Positions 18,668 through 30,381 of a stretch of 64,000 bases of DNA are shown here, in pieces. The translations under genes and the position numbers were made by a program. Numbering within the stretch: position 1 is the stretch's first letter; each line of letters begins with the position of its first letter. The notes below the pieces were generated by a model that was given only the letters and a program-made list of their open reading frames with translations, searched no databases and was not told the origin of the DNA. The stretch spans positions 1 through 64,000 of the forward strand of contig JADJNW010000004.1 in NCBI GenBank assembly GCA_016714085.1, given 5' to 3'. This DNA comes from Saprospiraceae bacterium (lineage in GTDB: Bacteria > Bacteroidota > Bacteroidia > Chitinophagales > Saprospiraceae).

Positions 18668-18736
18668 CTGGATAAAATTAATGCTTTTTTAGAAGATGGT
18701 TTTGCTAGCTGGACAGAACAGATCGTATTACGCTAT

Positions 18737-20049
18737 TTAATTTTTGATAATTACCAAGCGGCAATAATCATATTGATTTCCGATGTTTAGCTTGACAAAG
18801 TAAGTTCCGTTTGCCCAGGAATTCGTATTGATCGAAAAGCGTTGTGTATCTGCATTTGTATCGGTTTCTGAAGTGTACACAGCAACCCCTACTGAATTGT
18901 AAACCGTAACCCTGCCAACCCCTGTTGATTAAGCTCGGCTTCCAAAGTAACCTGGGTTTGCGCCGGATTCGGATAGGCATTGATTCGAATAGGCTTGGAG
19001 TCCTCTGTACTTGTATTTTGGTCTAAATCCAACCCTGCTAAGTTTAAATTGTCATTAATTGATTCTGGGGCGCATTTACTTTCTTGCATAAGAATTCCAT
19101 GTCGCGGTCCGGGTGCTGTAAGCATTGCAAGCACCCGTGCTTTCTGCCCCTTGGTAAACATATACATCCATGCATCATCTGTATTGTCCATAAAATTCAT
19201 GGTCATCTCCGTTGGGTAACCAGGACAACTGCTTATGTGACGATAGGGATAATTGAAATAGTTAGGAGCATTATGAATCGGAGTATCATTTACATAATCA
19301 TCACCACATCGGATATTTTCATTCCAAAGCTCGTGCAACCCTAGATAGCTTCCGACCAAGTGAGTGAGTGTTCTGCCACTATTATAAGGAGTATTGATTG
19401 CTCTATTTATCCCGAAGTAATCATAATCAATAACAATTCCATCGGTAGCTTCCGGTCCTCCGGGTATTTGTGCATATCCACTTACCTTATCCGCCAAATT
19501 ACCGACCCAAACATTTAAATATTTTTTAGGCTCAATTGGATTAGACCCACCTCTTGAAGATGATTTGATTGCATCATCGGTGTTCCATTCCTTCACATCG
19601 GTTGCAACAAACTGAATTGCTGTTCTATTAGCCGGAAGTTTGTCAGGTAAACAAAACGAGAGATGGATGATAGCAGCTTTTTCAGCAAAGCCTTCCAAAG
19701 TATCTGCCGGATGGTTTATTTGGATCGTGTTATCTCCATAATCCCTATTGAGTGCATCCAATTGTGCATTTACCTGCTCCAAATTTGGGTATTCCGTTCC
19801 GGGCTGATACAGGACATGGAAAACTACTCCGATAAATCCTTTTTTTTCTAAATCCCGCTTATTAAAAGTTCTTTCTTGATAGTTGATAATATGGCGTTCT
19901 ATTTTATTACGTTCCTCGATAATCGCCGGGTATTCCTTACGGAGTCGTTTATCTACCTCTTGCGTTTTGAAAATACGGTAGGGTCTTTGCTGGGCGTTTG
20001 CTATACTAACTGTCAAGATTAATAGGAGAAGGAAGCTATAAAGTCGCAT
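18737..20049 (-). CDS. Secreted M43-like protein with degraded zinc motif and T9SS sorting tail
   Basis: The signal peptide MRLYSFLLLLILTVSIANA is followed by an M43 (pappalysin/cytophagalysin-like) fold with FIGVVFHVLYQ, DYDYFG and the Met-turn region TMNFMDNTDD. The zinc motif is changed: family HExxHxxGxxH appears here as THLVGSYLGLHELW, so the catalytic Glu and the second His are Leu and Ser. It is probably an inactive binding protein. The C-terminus IRINAYPNPAQTQVTLEAEL is a type IX sorting domain. One shift near 18905 hides the last 55 residues, ending YDYCRLVIIKN at 18737. It lies 69 bases upstream of the main RHS start, same strand. Confidence 0.75.
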
Positions 20050-20085
20050 CGGTTTTGTTTTATGATTTTTAAGAATCGGGATTTA

Positions 20086-22463
20086 TTATCTGATTTCTTC
20101 AACTTTTACACTTAAAGCCACCGCTTCAATCCATCCATTCTTTCCATAGAATTTATTCTCAAGTACCGTATTATCGAATAGAATGGCGTTTTTGATTGCT
20201 TCGGCATCCAAGTCACTTTTGAATTCAAAGGAGAAAAGGGTAAGTTCGTTTGCGATTGATTTTCCATTCGGATCGCGCTTAAAATCATTCACCCAAATCG
20301 TTTTTATCGTCCCCCCTCTCAGATTTTTCCTTGCCTGACCAAAATTCCTGGTTTCTGTGGCATCTAAATATTCTCTATTGGGTCGAACCTTATCAAATTC
20401 CAGGATTTCATCATCGTATTGAATCCTAATTGATAGCCTTCAACAAGTTCATCAGTAGAAGCTACGATTGAGACCAAATACTTCTTTTTGGGTGCTCGTG
20501 GTGTTATTCGGATTTCAGGCGGGGTATCTTGCAAGTCTATTCTGGCAGCAAATCTATTTTCATTATTATACTCTTTTGATGAAGAACCACCAGGCGCAGG
20601 AGTTGGAAAACTTGAATAATTCGCATTGGCATTTACATCACCACTTTTGATAATCAGGAAATCCCAATTACCAGGATATCAACTGACCGCAGGATCAAAT
20701 GTCCAGGCATTCAGTTTTTTGAAGCCACTTATCGCTACCAATATATTCATAGTTTTTATCAGCGATGCGCAGATTTGCTTTAAATGGATAATCCTGCCCA
20801 CCCGTATCCTCTTTGGCTCTATTCCAAAAATCAGCAAGAAACCGAGCATCCGGGTGCATATCAGAGGGAAAGTAATAGGCTTTGGAGATAAAACGCCAGT
20901 TCGGGGCAGAGAAAGAAGTGATCGTGCCTAAGACTATCTGATTAATGGTGTCTTTATCTGCTACATCAATATCACCATCATTGTCAACATCGGCAGCAAT
21001 TCTTTGAACTGGACAGTCTAAATATTGAATATCCTGAATATGTTTATTAATAACAATCACGTCAGTGATGCTGACCCCATTATTATATGCAGTCGCATCT
21101 ACATATGGACTGATAGAAATATTTCCATCGCTAATAGTATCCAAATAATTGCCGGAGGCATTGGAAACCGAAGAAGTAAGAATCGTTCCAGTATTTGCAT
21201 CCCGAATATCAAAACCCACATTCTGAACATGGTTATTTGAAATATCATAATTGCAGCAGGCATAATATAAGGCATCTGAACATTTACCGATTATTGGAAA
21301 TCCAACATGACCAGCAATAGTACCCGAAACCTGACCCGTACCAACTGTTAGCCACAGATCGTCAATTGCCATATCACTTCGGAAGCTCGTACCCGTTTTT
21401 GCATAAAACCGTAGTTTGATGATTTGTCCACCATAACTGTTCAAATCCACATTGACTGGATACCAATTGTCATCGCCCACATCTCCCGCTCTTGACCAAA
21501 TACTATTCCAACTGGAGCCTCCATCTGTGCTCACTTCTAATCGTAGGCTTCCCATATCTGCGCCATACATATTGTATTGAAAGCGAAAATTAGCAATAGT
21601 ATGAGCGCTTAAATCAAAACAAGGACCGACAACAATGGCTGTTTTATCTGGTGAGTTTGGACTACTTGCCTCGGTGAAAAGATAATAAGTTCCGGCAGCA
21701 GCAGAAGGTGGACTGTTAAACCGGATGATGTTGACCCCGAATTTCTTTGCCAGATATTCATAGAAACTTCCTCATCCCAGTCCCCCCAGCTACTTTCAAA
21801 GCTTTCGTTATAAGGAAAAGTTGAAATCGTTGTGGAGCAGGTCGTGCCACCGCTAATTGGAGTGGTGACCAATTGAATTGTATCAATTGCCATATCACTT
21901 GTGTAGGACAATCCTGTTCTCGCATAAAAACGAACTTTGATCGTTTCTCCGATATAAGCGCTCAAGTCAACATTGGCTTGATACCACAAATCACCTTGCT
22001 CACCTGTCCTTTCCCACAAAGTTGTCCAGGTAGTGTCCGAACTAATACTAACCTGCAAACTTAGTGTACCTGTAAAAGCCCCATACATATGATAATGAAA
22101 CTGGAAATTAGCTTCATTCTCTTGAGTGAGATCAAAACACGGACTTTCAACAATTGCTAATTTGTCTGGATAATTTGGACTGCTAGCCTCAGTGAATAAG
22201 TAATAACTTCCATCGTAAGCGGCACTCGGCCCGGTGGATGTGGAAGGTGTTGCTACCGACAGGCGCTGCCAAATATTGCTAGATACATGCTCTGTCCAAT
22301 TCCCCCAACCACTTACAAAGCTTTCTGTATAGGGGAAAGAAGAGATCGTAACCGAACAGCCTGTATATTCAGGTTTGAAAATATTATTTCTCAGAGACTC
22401 TTTTCCAAAAGAATAAAAAAAGGAAAACATTAATACTACGAACAACAAAGTAATAATTCTCAT
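20086..22463 (-). CDS. Secreted MAM-domain / dockerin-like protein (read across frameshifts)
   Basis: Open parts are 21609-22463, 20695-21570 and 20086-20292, linked by shifts. A signal peptide (MRIITLLFVVLMFSFFYSFG) precedes two MAM-like jelly-roll repeats: first YTESFVSGWGNWTE to SYTSDMAIDTIQL, then YNESFESSWGDWDE to SFRSDMAIDDLWL. A carboxypeptidase-regulatory-like strand region (GFDIRDANTGTILTSS) and a dockerin-like calcium segment, AADVDNDGDIDVADKD, come next. A final beta domain ends LSVKVEEIR. Family knowledge suggests an extracellular adhesive or scaffold protein. Only 36 bases separate it from the M43-like gene, so the two and the main RHS gene may be one operon. Confidence 0.68.
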
Positions 22464-23494
22464 TTTATTTAATCGGTTTTGAGATATTACATAATAATTC
22501 CTAGGCTCTTATAATGATTTTATTATAGAGCTAATACATACTGATGCATTTCATTTTGAATGAAATAGGTAAAAAACTAAATCCTCCTGCTTAAACTGCT
22601 GTGTATAATCTTCTCGAAAGAAATAAGAAAAATGAAGTAGTGTTTGTGTTTTCTTTCTAAGGGATGAAAGAATTTTGTTTGGAAGTGTTGTTGATTACAA
22701 ATGTCTATACTTATAAAATAAAATCCAAAAACTTTAACATTTTATATCATAACTTAATAATTATTTTACATTAACTAAACTACTATAAGTTGAATATCAG
22801 TATATTGGAATTGCACATCACATAAATAGGTGATAAGCGCTGTTTTTTTGATAAAATTGTAATGAGCCGACAAATTTTATAATTAATTCAGCGTCAATTG
22901 GAAGATATTGTCTAATTGATTCACTTCATTCCTATTTTTCTTTTCACCAGCAATCAAACCTTCTCACCAACCCACCCAGCTTTTCAATTTCCTCCTTACA
23001 CCCCTAACTGTCACGGTTTTTATCGCCTGAAAGCTTTGCAAAAATCCGTTGCTGGTCAGGCACCAAGGGTGCAATCGGCAAATTGATGGGTTCGCTTCGA
23101 AAAAATCATTTCTTTGAGAAACTCTGTCTTTTGACCGCCACAGACCTGCCAAATATCGGATAGAAAATCCTCCTTTCGGTCTTTTCCTCCCTTTTGTTAC
23201 GTCCACAAATTTAAAGTCGTCTTGCGAGTCTTCGGCAAGGGTCGTTTCCCTAAGCCCCATATTTTATTTGCCTTTTGACAAAAAAATAGTGTGGCTTTCC
23301 CTTGCCTTCGCTCTTGCCGCCATTTGCCATAGTTCCCGAAAAAGGGAGGAAGACCTCATTAGAGAATTCCAGCCTACCGTCAGGCAGGTTTGAATCTGCG
23401 GACTTGAAAAAGCTGCTTCAAAGTCATTTCCTCCGCTCCCAAGATAGGGAGTTTCCTATTAGCGAAATCACAAAACATTTAAAAACAGTGGATT
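22464..23494. other. Intergenic stretch at the left side of the mobile region
   Basis: 22464-22950 is AT-rich with no coding signal. It probably contains the promoter of the MAM-protein operon and the left border of the mobile region. 22960-23490 is more GC-rich and similar in texture to mobile-region spacer DNA. An open frame at 22964-23260 (-) has biased, non-protein-like composition. The repeat-like CCTACCGTCAGGCAGG is at about 23373. No gene is supported. Confidence 0.6.
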
Positions 23495-23950
23495 ATGGAA
23501 CAGGCAAATTTTCAGGTGGCAGAAATTACATTAACCTACCGAAGCAAGGTAAAAGCTAAAGATCGTCCACAAATTAGAAGCTCTGCGGATGCTTTTGAAG
23601 TCCTTTCTACGCTTTGGAGCGACTTGATCGAATTTCAGGAAGAATTTAACATCCTGCTGCTAAACCGCGCTAACAAGGTGCTGGGCATTTTCAATGTCTC
23701 CAAAGGCAGTAGTTGCGGCACGGTGGTAGATGCAAAGTTGGTCTTTACCGCTGCTCTAAAAGGTAATGCCGCTTCTATTATTCTGGCACATAATCATCCT
23801 TCGGGTAATCTGCAACCCAGCCAACAAGACATAGACTTAACCGAGAAGCTGAAAAAAGCTGGCGTAATACTTGAAATCGCTGTGCTTGACCATCTGATCA
23901 TTACTGCACATGACGGGTATTTCTCATTCGCTGATGAAAGCATGATTTGA
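23495..23950 (+). CDS. radC: RadC-family JAB-domain protein
   Basis: These 151 residues are essentially only the JAB/MPN+ domain. The metal motif is AHNHPSGNLQPSQQDID, giving HxHPxGxxxPSxxD, with an upstream Glu in the strand EFNILLLNRANK. It lacks the N-terminal helix-hairpin-helix domain of chromosomal RadC, as usual for copies on Bacteroidota integrative elements. Despite the name, a DNA-repair role is not established for such short forms. It stands just upstream of the ArdC-like gene, a common pairing in these elements. Confidence 0.85.
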   Translation: MEQANFQVAEITLTYRSKVKAKDRPQIRSSADAFEVLSTLWSDLIEFQEEFNILLLNRANKVLGIFNVSKGSSCGTVVDAKLVFTAALKGNAASIILAHNHPSGNLQPSQQDIDLTEKLKKAGVILEIAVLDHLIITAHDGYFSFADESMI

Positions 23951-23952
23951 CT

Positions 23953-24033
23953 TAGGGCTTTGCCCTAGCGCCTGTCAAGGGGTGTTCCCAATCTTCCTGA
24001 CGTGCAGACCGGGTAATTCCCTTCCCCTTGACA
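23953..24033. other. Long stem-loop between radC and the ArdC-like gene
   Basis: A perfect 10-bp inverted repeat, TGTCAAGGGG at 23973-23982 and CCCCTTGACA at 24024-24033, encloses about 40 bases. Just before it a small hairpin, TAGGGC-TTT-GCCCTA (23953-23967), follows the radC stop. It may be an RNA control structure or a terminator; the function is unknown. Confidence 0.55.
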
Positions 24034-24114
24034 CTTGCCACCCATTCTCGCCGAAGGGCAGAAGGTTAAAGGCACTTTAACCCTTGATTATTAACCAATT
24101 AAATTAATATAACC

Positions 24115-25358
24115 ATGACCGCAACCATTCAACAACCAAGAACCACCAACAACGACCTTTATCAAAGGGTAAACAACCGCATTATTTCCATGCTGGAAAG
24201 AGGTGTAATTCCTTGGCGGATGCCTTGGACTAAATACGGCTTAGCCCGTAATTACGCGACTAACCATATTTACACGGGCATAAACCTTTTATTGATGAAC
24301 CATACCGAACACCCGATACCGTATTTTCTGACCTTCAAACAGGTGCAGGAAGCAGGAGGACGAGTAAAGAAAGGTGCAAAATCTGAAATGGTGGTTTTCT
24401 TTAATGTGCTATTCAAAGACAAGGATAATAACACCGTCAACAAAGAAGATGCCTACCAAAACGGCAGATTGAAAAAAGATGTTCAGCCCATCCGCTTTAT
24501 CAAATATTTTAATGTATTTGGCGTGCGGGACATTGAAGGCATTGAATTTACCTTTCCAGAAGTACAGTTAAAAGACCATCAGAGAATTGAAAAATGTGAA
24601 GCGATTTTAGAAAATATGCTCAATCCACCTGAATTTATTGAAGTGGATGCAAGCCGAGCCTTTTACAATAGTGTGCATGACTGTTTTAACCTGCCAGACA
24701 TCCGACAGTTTGAAACGGCGGAAGATTATTACTACTTTATTTCATGAACTAAGCCACGCAACGGGGCATGAGAAAAGGTTAAACCGTCCGACTATTACCA
24801 ACCCTTCCCAAAAAGGTGGCAAGGAATATGCTTTAGAGGAATTAATTGCCGAAATGTCAGCCTCTTACATTTGTGCCAGTGTAGGAATAGACTTTGACCC
24901 CATCATTGAAAATGCTGCCGCATACTTGCAAAAGCTGGTTGAGAGTGCTGAGAGAAGATAAATTCTTTATTTTCAAGGCAGCAGCCGAGGCACAAAAATC
25001 AGCAGATTATATCCTAAACTCAAAAGGAGGTAGTTTAGAGAAAGCCAAACAGGAATTTTCATTTATGTGGCAGGATATTCCTATCCAAGTGAGTTATTGC
25101 CCTGATTATTCAGAAGAAATTAAGAAAATTCAAGGCTATATGCTGGCACATATTGAGGTAAATGCAGACACCCGCTTGCCGATAACAGAAACGGGCTACC
25201 GCAGTATTTGGCTTTCTGATGCAGAAGTGCAGGAACAAGGTGGGGCAGTAGCATTAGTAAGGCTATTCTTAGACACAGCCGCAAAGGAGAAGGAATGGCA
25301 AGATTATATGAAAGAAAAAAAGCAATTAAGTCTTTTTAAATCGAATTATCCATTTTGA
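24115..25358 (+). CDS. ArdC-like antirestriction protein (ssDNA-binding plus zincin domains), two frameshifts
   Basis: The N-terminal part (24115-24747) has the ArdC/DUF1738 single-strand-binding domain: LYQRVNNRIISMLERGVIPW, YTGINLLLM, GAKSEMVVFFN. After a shift, 24638-24961 gives the zincin motif TLFHELSHATGHEKRL and EYALEELIAEMSA. After a second shift, in an A-run at 24930, the tail is LREDKFFIFKAAAEAQKSADYI, ending at 25358. Typical ArdC proteins have exactly this order, so the shifts are probably sequencing errors. The role is protecting incoming element DNA from host restriction. A strong terminator follows immediately. Confidence 0.78.
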
Positions 25359-25385
25359 AAACCCTGCTTGAAACAGGGTTTTCTT
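25358..25385 (+). terminator. Intrinsic terminator after the ArdC-like gene
   Basis: Stem AAAACCCTG / CAGGGTTTT (25358-25366 and 25374-25382) with a 7-base loop, followed by TCTTTTC. It is symmetric enough to act in both directions. Confidence 0.8.
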
Positions 25386-25427
25386 TTCACTAATATATAA
25401 CAATATATTTACATTATAAAATCGGCG

Positions 25428-25449
25428 GTTCGCCTTGGGGCCGGCGAAC
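25428..25449. repeat. Short hairpin in spacer DNA
   Basis: GTTCGCC / GGCGAAC (25428-25434 and 25443-25449) with an 8-base loop. GC-rich within an AT-rich spacer, with no adjacent T-run; function unknown. Confidence 0.45.
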
Positions 25450-25543
25450 AAAAGCGGCAGAATCGATTATTCTAATGATTTTATATGTCTTATATAGATA
25501 AAAAATTGGATTACCTTTGTTTATATTCTAAATAATCTTTTTT

Positions 25544-26519
25544 ATGTTACCATTACAACTCAGCAAGTAAAAGATTCAATCGCTAAAGGCAGAAATGATT
25601 TCAATTAAGTCTTTGATTACCTAAACAAGAACACTCTCTGATCAATATTTCTCTAATACAATTACGCAAATTTGCACGCTGGAAAACCAATGAAAGCTCA
25701 TTCCATAATGGAAAGATTCTTCAAAATGAATATTCCATAGAGAAAAAATAAAATTCAAAATGCAATCCTGGCTTGTTGGTGAGGTTATCAGAGGAAGGAC
25801 CTCATTCAAGACTCCCATTCTAAAAGTAGCAGTTTTTGGAGAAAATTAGGATACGTAGGAATTATTGCGAGCATTTTAGGAGGTTTTGCTGAATTTTTTA
25901 ATTTCATTAATATTTTTCCGAATAGAAGTGAAAAATCGATGCAGCTTACTGTTTATGTACAAGGAATTAATGGAAAGCCTATACCTGAACTTCAGAATAA
26001 AGGAAAACTAATTGTAACTTTTGGTAATGATCTTCGAGACCCACTAATTGGTGAAAATGGACGAACAAATTTAGGTGAGATTCCAGAAAAATTTCTAGGC
26101 GATTCAATACCTATTGTCCTATATGCAGAAGGTTACGAACCAGTTGAATCTTCTAAAACCTATTTGTTAGATGGAAAACCCGTCAATTATATAGTGAAGC
26201 GTGATAATACTTTAGGAAACATTCGTGGCATTATAAAAGATCGCATTGGGAATAAATTTATCTGGGGAGCTTTAATAATGATAGATCAAGATACGACTAC
26301 CTTTACTGACAGTTTGGGCGCTTTTTCTTATTTATGCCACTCAATAAGCATAGGATATGCCGTACATTGACTATCAAGAAAGAAGGTTATCAAGTTAAAG
26401 ACGAGTTTTATAATCCTAAATCTGACCAATTGAAATACGTCTTGACAGATAAGCTTGACTATTACCGATTAAAAACTTATTTTTTAATATTTTGTAAACC
26501 GTTTTACACTTTTATATAG
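25544..26519 (+). CDS. Possible EAD-like, membrane-anchored protein with a beta-sandwich tail (frameshifted)
   Basis: The clear open part is 25939-26370 (QLTVYVQGINGKPIPEL, then GIIKDRIGNKFIWGALIMID), a carboxypeptidase-regulatory-like beta domain continued after a shift by TLTIKKEGYQVKDEFY. Upstream in the same frame lies a membrane segment, RKLGYVGIIASILGGFAEFF. Further upstream, broken frames read VKDSIAKGRNDF and, after an A-run correction, EYSIEKNKIQNAILA, reminiscent of the end of effector-associated domain 11 (EAD11). The order EAD, membrane helix, beta domain is known from Bacteroidota conflict-type genes. The EAD assignment is tentative; the beta domain and helix are clear. Confidence 0.45.
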
Positions 26520-29500
26520 CCGGTGAGCTATCATCTTCTATAATCCAGTCTAAGTCGTCGTATCCTGAATTCAATGGCTTTTTTGGAGGATTTTAGTGCC
26601 TCTTTTATTCCCTAGCACTGCATAACACATAGCCCAATTACGATTAGCCTTCGCAGGATCAATTTTCAAATTTTCGAATGTTCTAAAAGCGATTTTTGCC
26701 TTCTCTAATTGATGATTGTTAGTATATGCCATTCCAATATTACTATAATAATAATCTACTCTTATAAGAGGATTAATTTCAACAGATTTATAATAACAAT
26801 TAATTGCCTTCTCATAATTTCTTAAATAATAATAACAAAGACCGGCGTAATTACAATAGTCTGCGTCATTTGTGTAAAAGCTCAATGTATCAAAATAATT
26901 CACAGCTTGGGAATATTGTTTTGCATCAAATGCGTCATTAGCTAACTTATCAAAACATTCGATGAATTTTCCGTAAAAAGGGTCTAATTCTAAGTCCTTG
27001 TCTAAATACCAATATGGATTTATATAGTTTGTTCTTGCTTTTTATATGCTTCTTTCAAGTTATATGCTTCACTAGTTTGGATATCTTCGTTTGAATCAAG
27101 CCAAGAAATTGTGTCAATAAAATTAGTTGGTTCTGTTTTCATGTATGTAATAGAATCAATCATTAACTGATATTTTAATGCTTCTTTGTAGTTTTTGAGT
27201 TCAGAGTAACTCCATACTATATCATTATATATTTTTTTTATGGGCTTATTGTCATGAAAATCAATTTTGTTTTGTAACAACTCGATGGCTTTTTTATGAT
27301 ATTTTATCGACTCTTCTAAGTACTTTTAAATTAGCAGCTTTCGTAGTGGAGATAATCTATATATATAGACTTAAAACTACTATAATATTTTCATGTAGTG
27401 CAATTGAATCATTAGTTGAGATATTAGAATTTAATATTTCTTGATATTTAAAAGCTTCTTCAATATTGTTTAGGATTAGATTACATTTTAATAATTTTTT
27501 TTCGTATATAGGTAATTTCTAATCCTAAGGAATCATATATTTTTTAACTTGATGTTTAACGTTTTTAGATAATTATCTAAAGCATTTTTTATGAACATTG
27601 TATCATATTTGGAGTATGTTCGATAGTAAAAGTAATCTGCAATGGACTCATATGGTTGAGATAGGTCGTTAGGTTGTATAAATGAATGAATTAATTTTTC
27701 ATATTCAAGTGTTTTTTCATAATTCCCAAGTGTAAAAAATGTATATGAAATATCTTTATAAATATCAACAAGAGTGGATTCATTCAGCAAAGATTTATTT
27801 TTGTAAAATTTTATAGCATTTACCGGGTAAGATATTTAAGTGAATCACTATCAAACCAATATTTAGCTCTTGTATATCTGGTCGTAGAAATTCTTGGAGG
27901 ATCAATTTGATTGACATATTCCTGAAATTTAAATCCCTCTTCATAATTATTAAGCTTAAAATAAAGTGGCATATCCTCATAAATACCTATAGAAGTAATG
28001 ATCATTTTCGGGGAAATTAGTTTTCTTATTTCTAGAGCTTTTTGGCTGTATTCAATAGCCATTTTATAATCCTTTAACTTGTTATAATAATGGACGATAT
28101 CACTTATAATTATAATATAAATTTAAACTATAAGGGCTTAGTACTCTTTCCCTAATTTTTAAAGCCTTGTATGACCATTCCAGAGCTGATTGATAATCTC
28201 CTGAATCTGCATATATTCTACTAATGTTACTATAGGAATAGGTTAATTCAAGGTCATTATTACTAAGATGCCTTTCCAAAACCTCACATGACTTAATTGC
28301 ATAAAATATTGCTTTTGAGTAATTCTTATCCTCCAAATATAAATCAGCATTTAATTTATTTAATTCTGAAAATCAGAAAAACAAGAATCTAAAACAAATT
28401 TGCTACATCGACTTTCAGCATCCATCAAAATTGAAATAGCTATCGAATTATCATCATATCTAAATTTTTCAAATCCGGCTTTAACCTTAGGATACAAAAA
28501 TAAACAACAATCATTGGTATCTATCAAGGCTGAAATACTTTGAAGAGTCTTATCTGCTATACTTTTACAATTCCTAATAATTTAGAATTTTCTTCATATA
28601 AATCATACATTTAACCAATTCAGAAATGTTTTCAATCATGGATATGTACCCTTCGACCAAGACTTGATCGGAAGAGTCCGAGGATTAAATTTTTATCCAT
28701 AAATAGACTTTTATAAATGATCAAAAAATCTTCCCAATCATCGTCCTCATTTTCTGTAATAATGCCTAAATCCTTTCTAATAGATATTAAAGAATACGGA
28801 ATGAATTTAAGGTAGATTGAATTTTCCTTATCTATATCTTGGGTTTTTTCTCAGCAATAGATTTTGCCAATTCATAATATTTAATTGCGTTAGCGTAGTC
28901 TCCAAATTTTTCTAGAACATTTTGCAAAGTGATAATATATGCCTATTGATAAATTACCCTCTATTCTATTTTCTTCTAATATTTTAATTATTTTATAGTA
29001 ATAATCAATTGACTCTTTGTAACGAAACAAGGGTTAATAAGCTTATTTTTAATTTATATCCTTCAATTACTTGCCCAACCTTACTTATGAACACTTCTTT
29101 TTGCTTTAATAGTAATAAATAGGAGCTTTCAAGTTTAGTATCAGTTAAAATTAAAGAATGCTATCAACGGCAACCCTTTTTCCATTTCTTGTATAGCTTC
29201 TTTTACTAATTCGGAGGCTTGATCCTTGTTTATAGAAGCAATAAAATTCGCCTGTTCTTCAATTTTGATAATGCATTATCTCTTTCAACTCAGTTCTTCC
29301 TTTTGAGCAATTAAAGCAGAAATAGCTTTTTCATCTAAATTTTTTTGTTTGAGTTCTGTTTCAATTTTATTTAGTCTTCTATCAAATTCTTTATTTGAAG
29401 CATTAACTAATATTCCGTAGTATCTAAGAGCAGCTTTCACCGTTCCCCAGTTATAGCAGATTTATAATTTCTAAAGGCTCATCATCCAGGATTTGAGATA

Positions 29501-29790
29501 ATCTTAAAAGCTCTAATTGATTGCTATTAACAACTTCAATCTTTTACCGTTTCCGTCTGTGCTTCCAACTATAATTTTGACCTTATCACCTGGTTTTTTT
29601 TCAGGAAAGGATAGTTCAAACATGCCATTGCTGTTAGTATAAGAGGAGTTGGCTCCAAAACCACTTATTTGAACTCCTGATGCAGCTTTACCTCCACTAT
29701 TTAGATAACGTACGATTCCGGTTAAACGATTTTGGGAATGTGTATGATGAAATATAAGAATTAACAGAAGTAAAATCCCAGCTTTTTCAT
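26512..29790 (-). pseudogene. Large secreted TPR protein with carboxypeptidase-regulatory-like N-terminus (many frameshifts)
   Basis: ATG 29790 starts a leader that, after one A is added, reads AGILLLLILIFHHTHSQ, then NRLTGIVRYLNSGGKAASGV, a CarboxypepD_reg-like domain. A long TPR region follows to 26512. Recognisable repeats include DYQSALEWSYKALKIRER, LAIEYSQKALEIRK and NYEKAINCYYKSVEIN, with a C-terminus GYDDLDWIIED. At least ten frame changes occur in about 3.3 kb (open parts 28100-28336, 27820-28062, 27533-27790, 27020-27280, 26571-26903). This density exceeds other genes here, so real decay is possible besides homopolymer errors. Intact relatives are secreted TPR proteins of unknown role. 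Confidence 0.6.
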
Positions 29791-29971
29791 AAGGACCTAT
29801 TTACCGAGCAGTGAAAACTGTGTTTGATTTAATTTTTTGTGTTTGGACTAGCCAATTGCAAATAAGAATTTTTTAAATTCTGTTGCAATCCTTATGTAGG
29901 TACTTCTAAATTTACGAAGATGGAGTTGGCTAATATTTTTCTTTCTTTTTTTTAGAAGTTAAACTTAAAAC

Positions 29972-30269
29972 CTATTTCCTTTTGGGAGTACGATATTTAT
30001 TGCGATATTCAAGCAATTCACCTCTATTATATCTTCGTTCTTTCAAATGATAATAAACCGTAAAATGTCCTTGATCGGTCAGGATTTTCAATACTTTGGA
30101 ACAAACACCCAATAAACGACAAGCAGTTCCGCTACTCACCAGATCGTCTTCCCCGATTACGCTTTGGATTTCTTTATTGACTTCCTCAAATTCGGCTTGA
30201 ATCATTTCGAAGCATTTCCTTTAAATCAGCAGGCGCGATAGAATGCAGGATGATATTATTATTTTCCAT
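29972..30269 (-). CDS. Small helix-turn-helix DNA-binding protein
   Basis: The open part 29972-30205 (77 residues) contains LVSSGTACRLLGVCSKVLK followed by GHFTVYYHLKERRYNRGELLEY, an excisionase/MerR-like winged helix-turn-helix arrangement with a Lys/Arg-rich tail. An upstream ATG at 30269 (MENNNIILHSIAPADLKEML) joins it after a shift of one or two bases, giving about 98 residues. Such proteins are common on Bacteroidota mobile elements, where they act as excision or transfer regulators. That function is inferred from family and location. Confidence 0.6.
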
Positions 30270-30381
30270 GATGATAATTTTTGGCTTAAAATTCATTTCC
30301 TGCAAATTAGTATGATTTTATTTTATGTCCAAATTGCACAAAATCAGCTATTTACACTTTAAAATGAAAGACATTTGCAAT

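Noticed and set aside
22964..23260. 98-residue minus-strand frame upstream of radC
   Set aside because: Biased Arg/Lys/Trp composition and no domain; spacer DNA of the mobile region.
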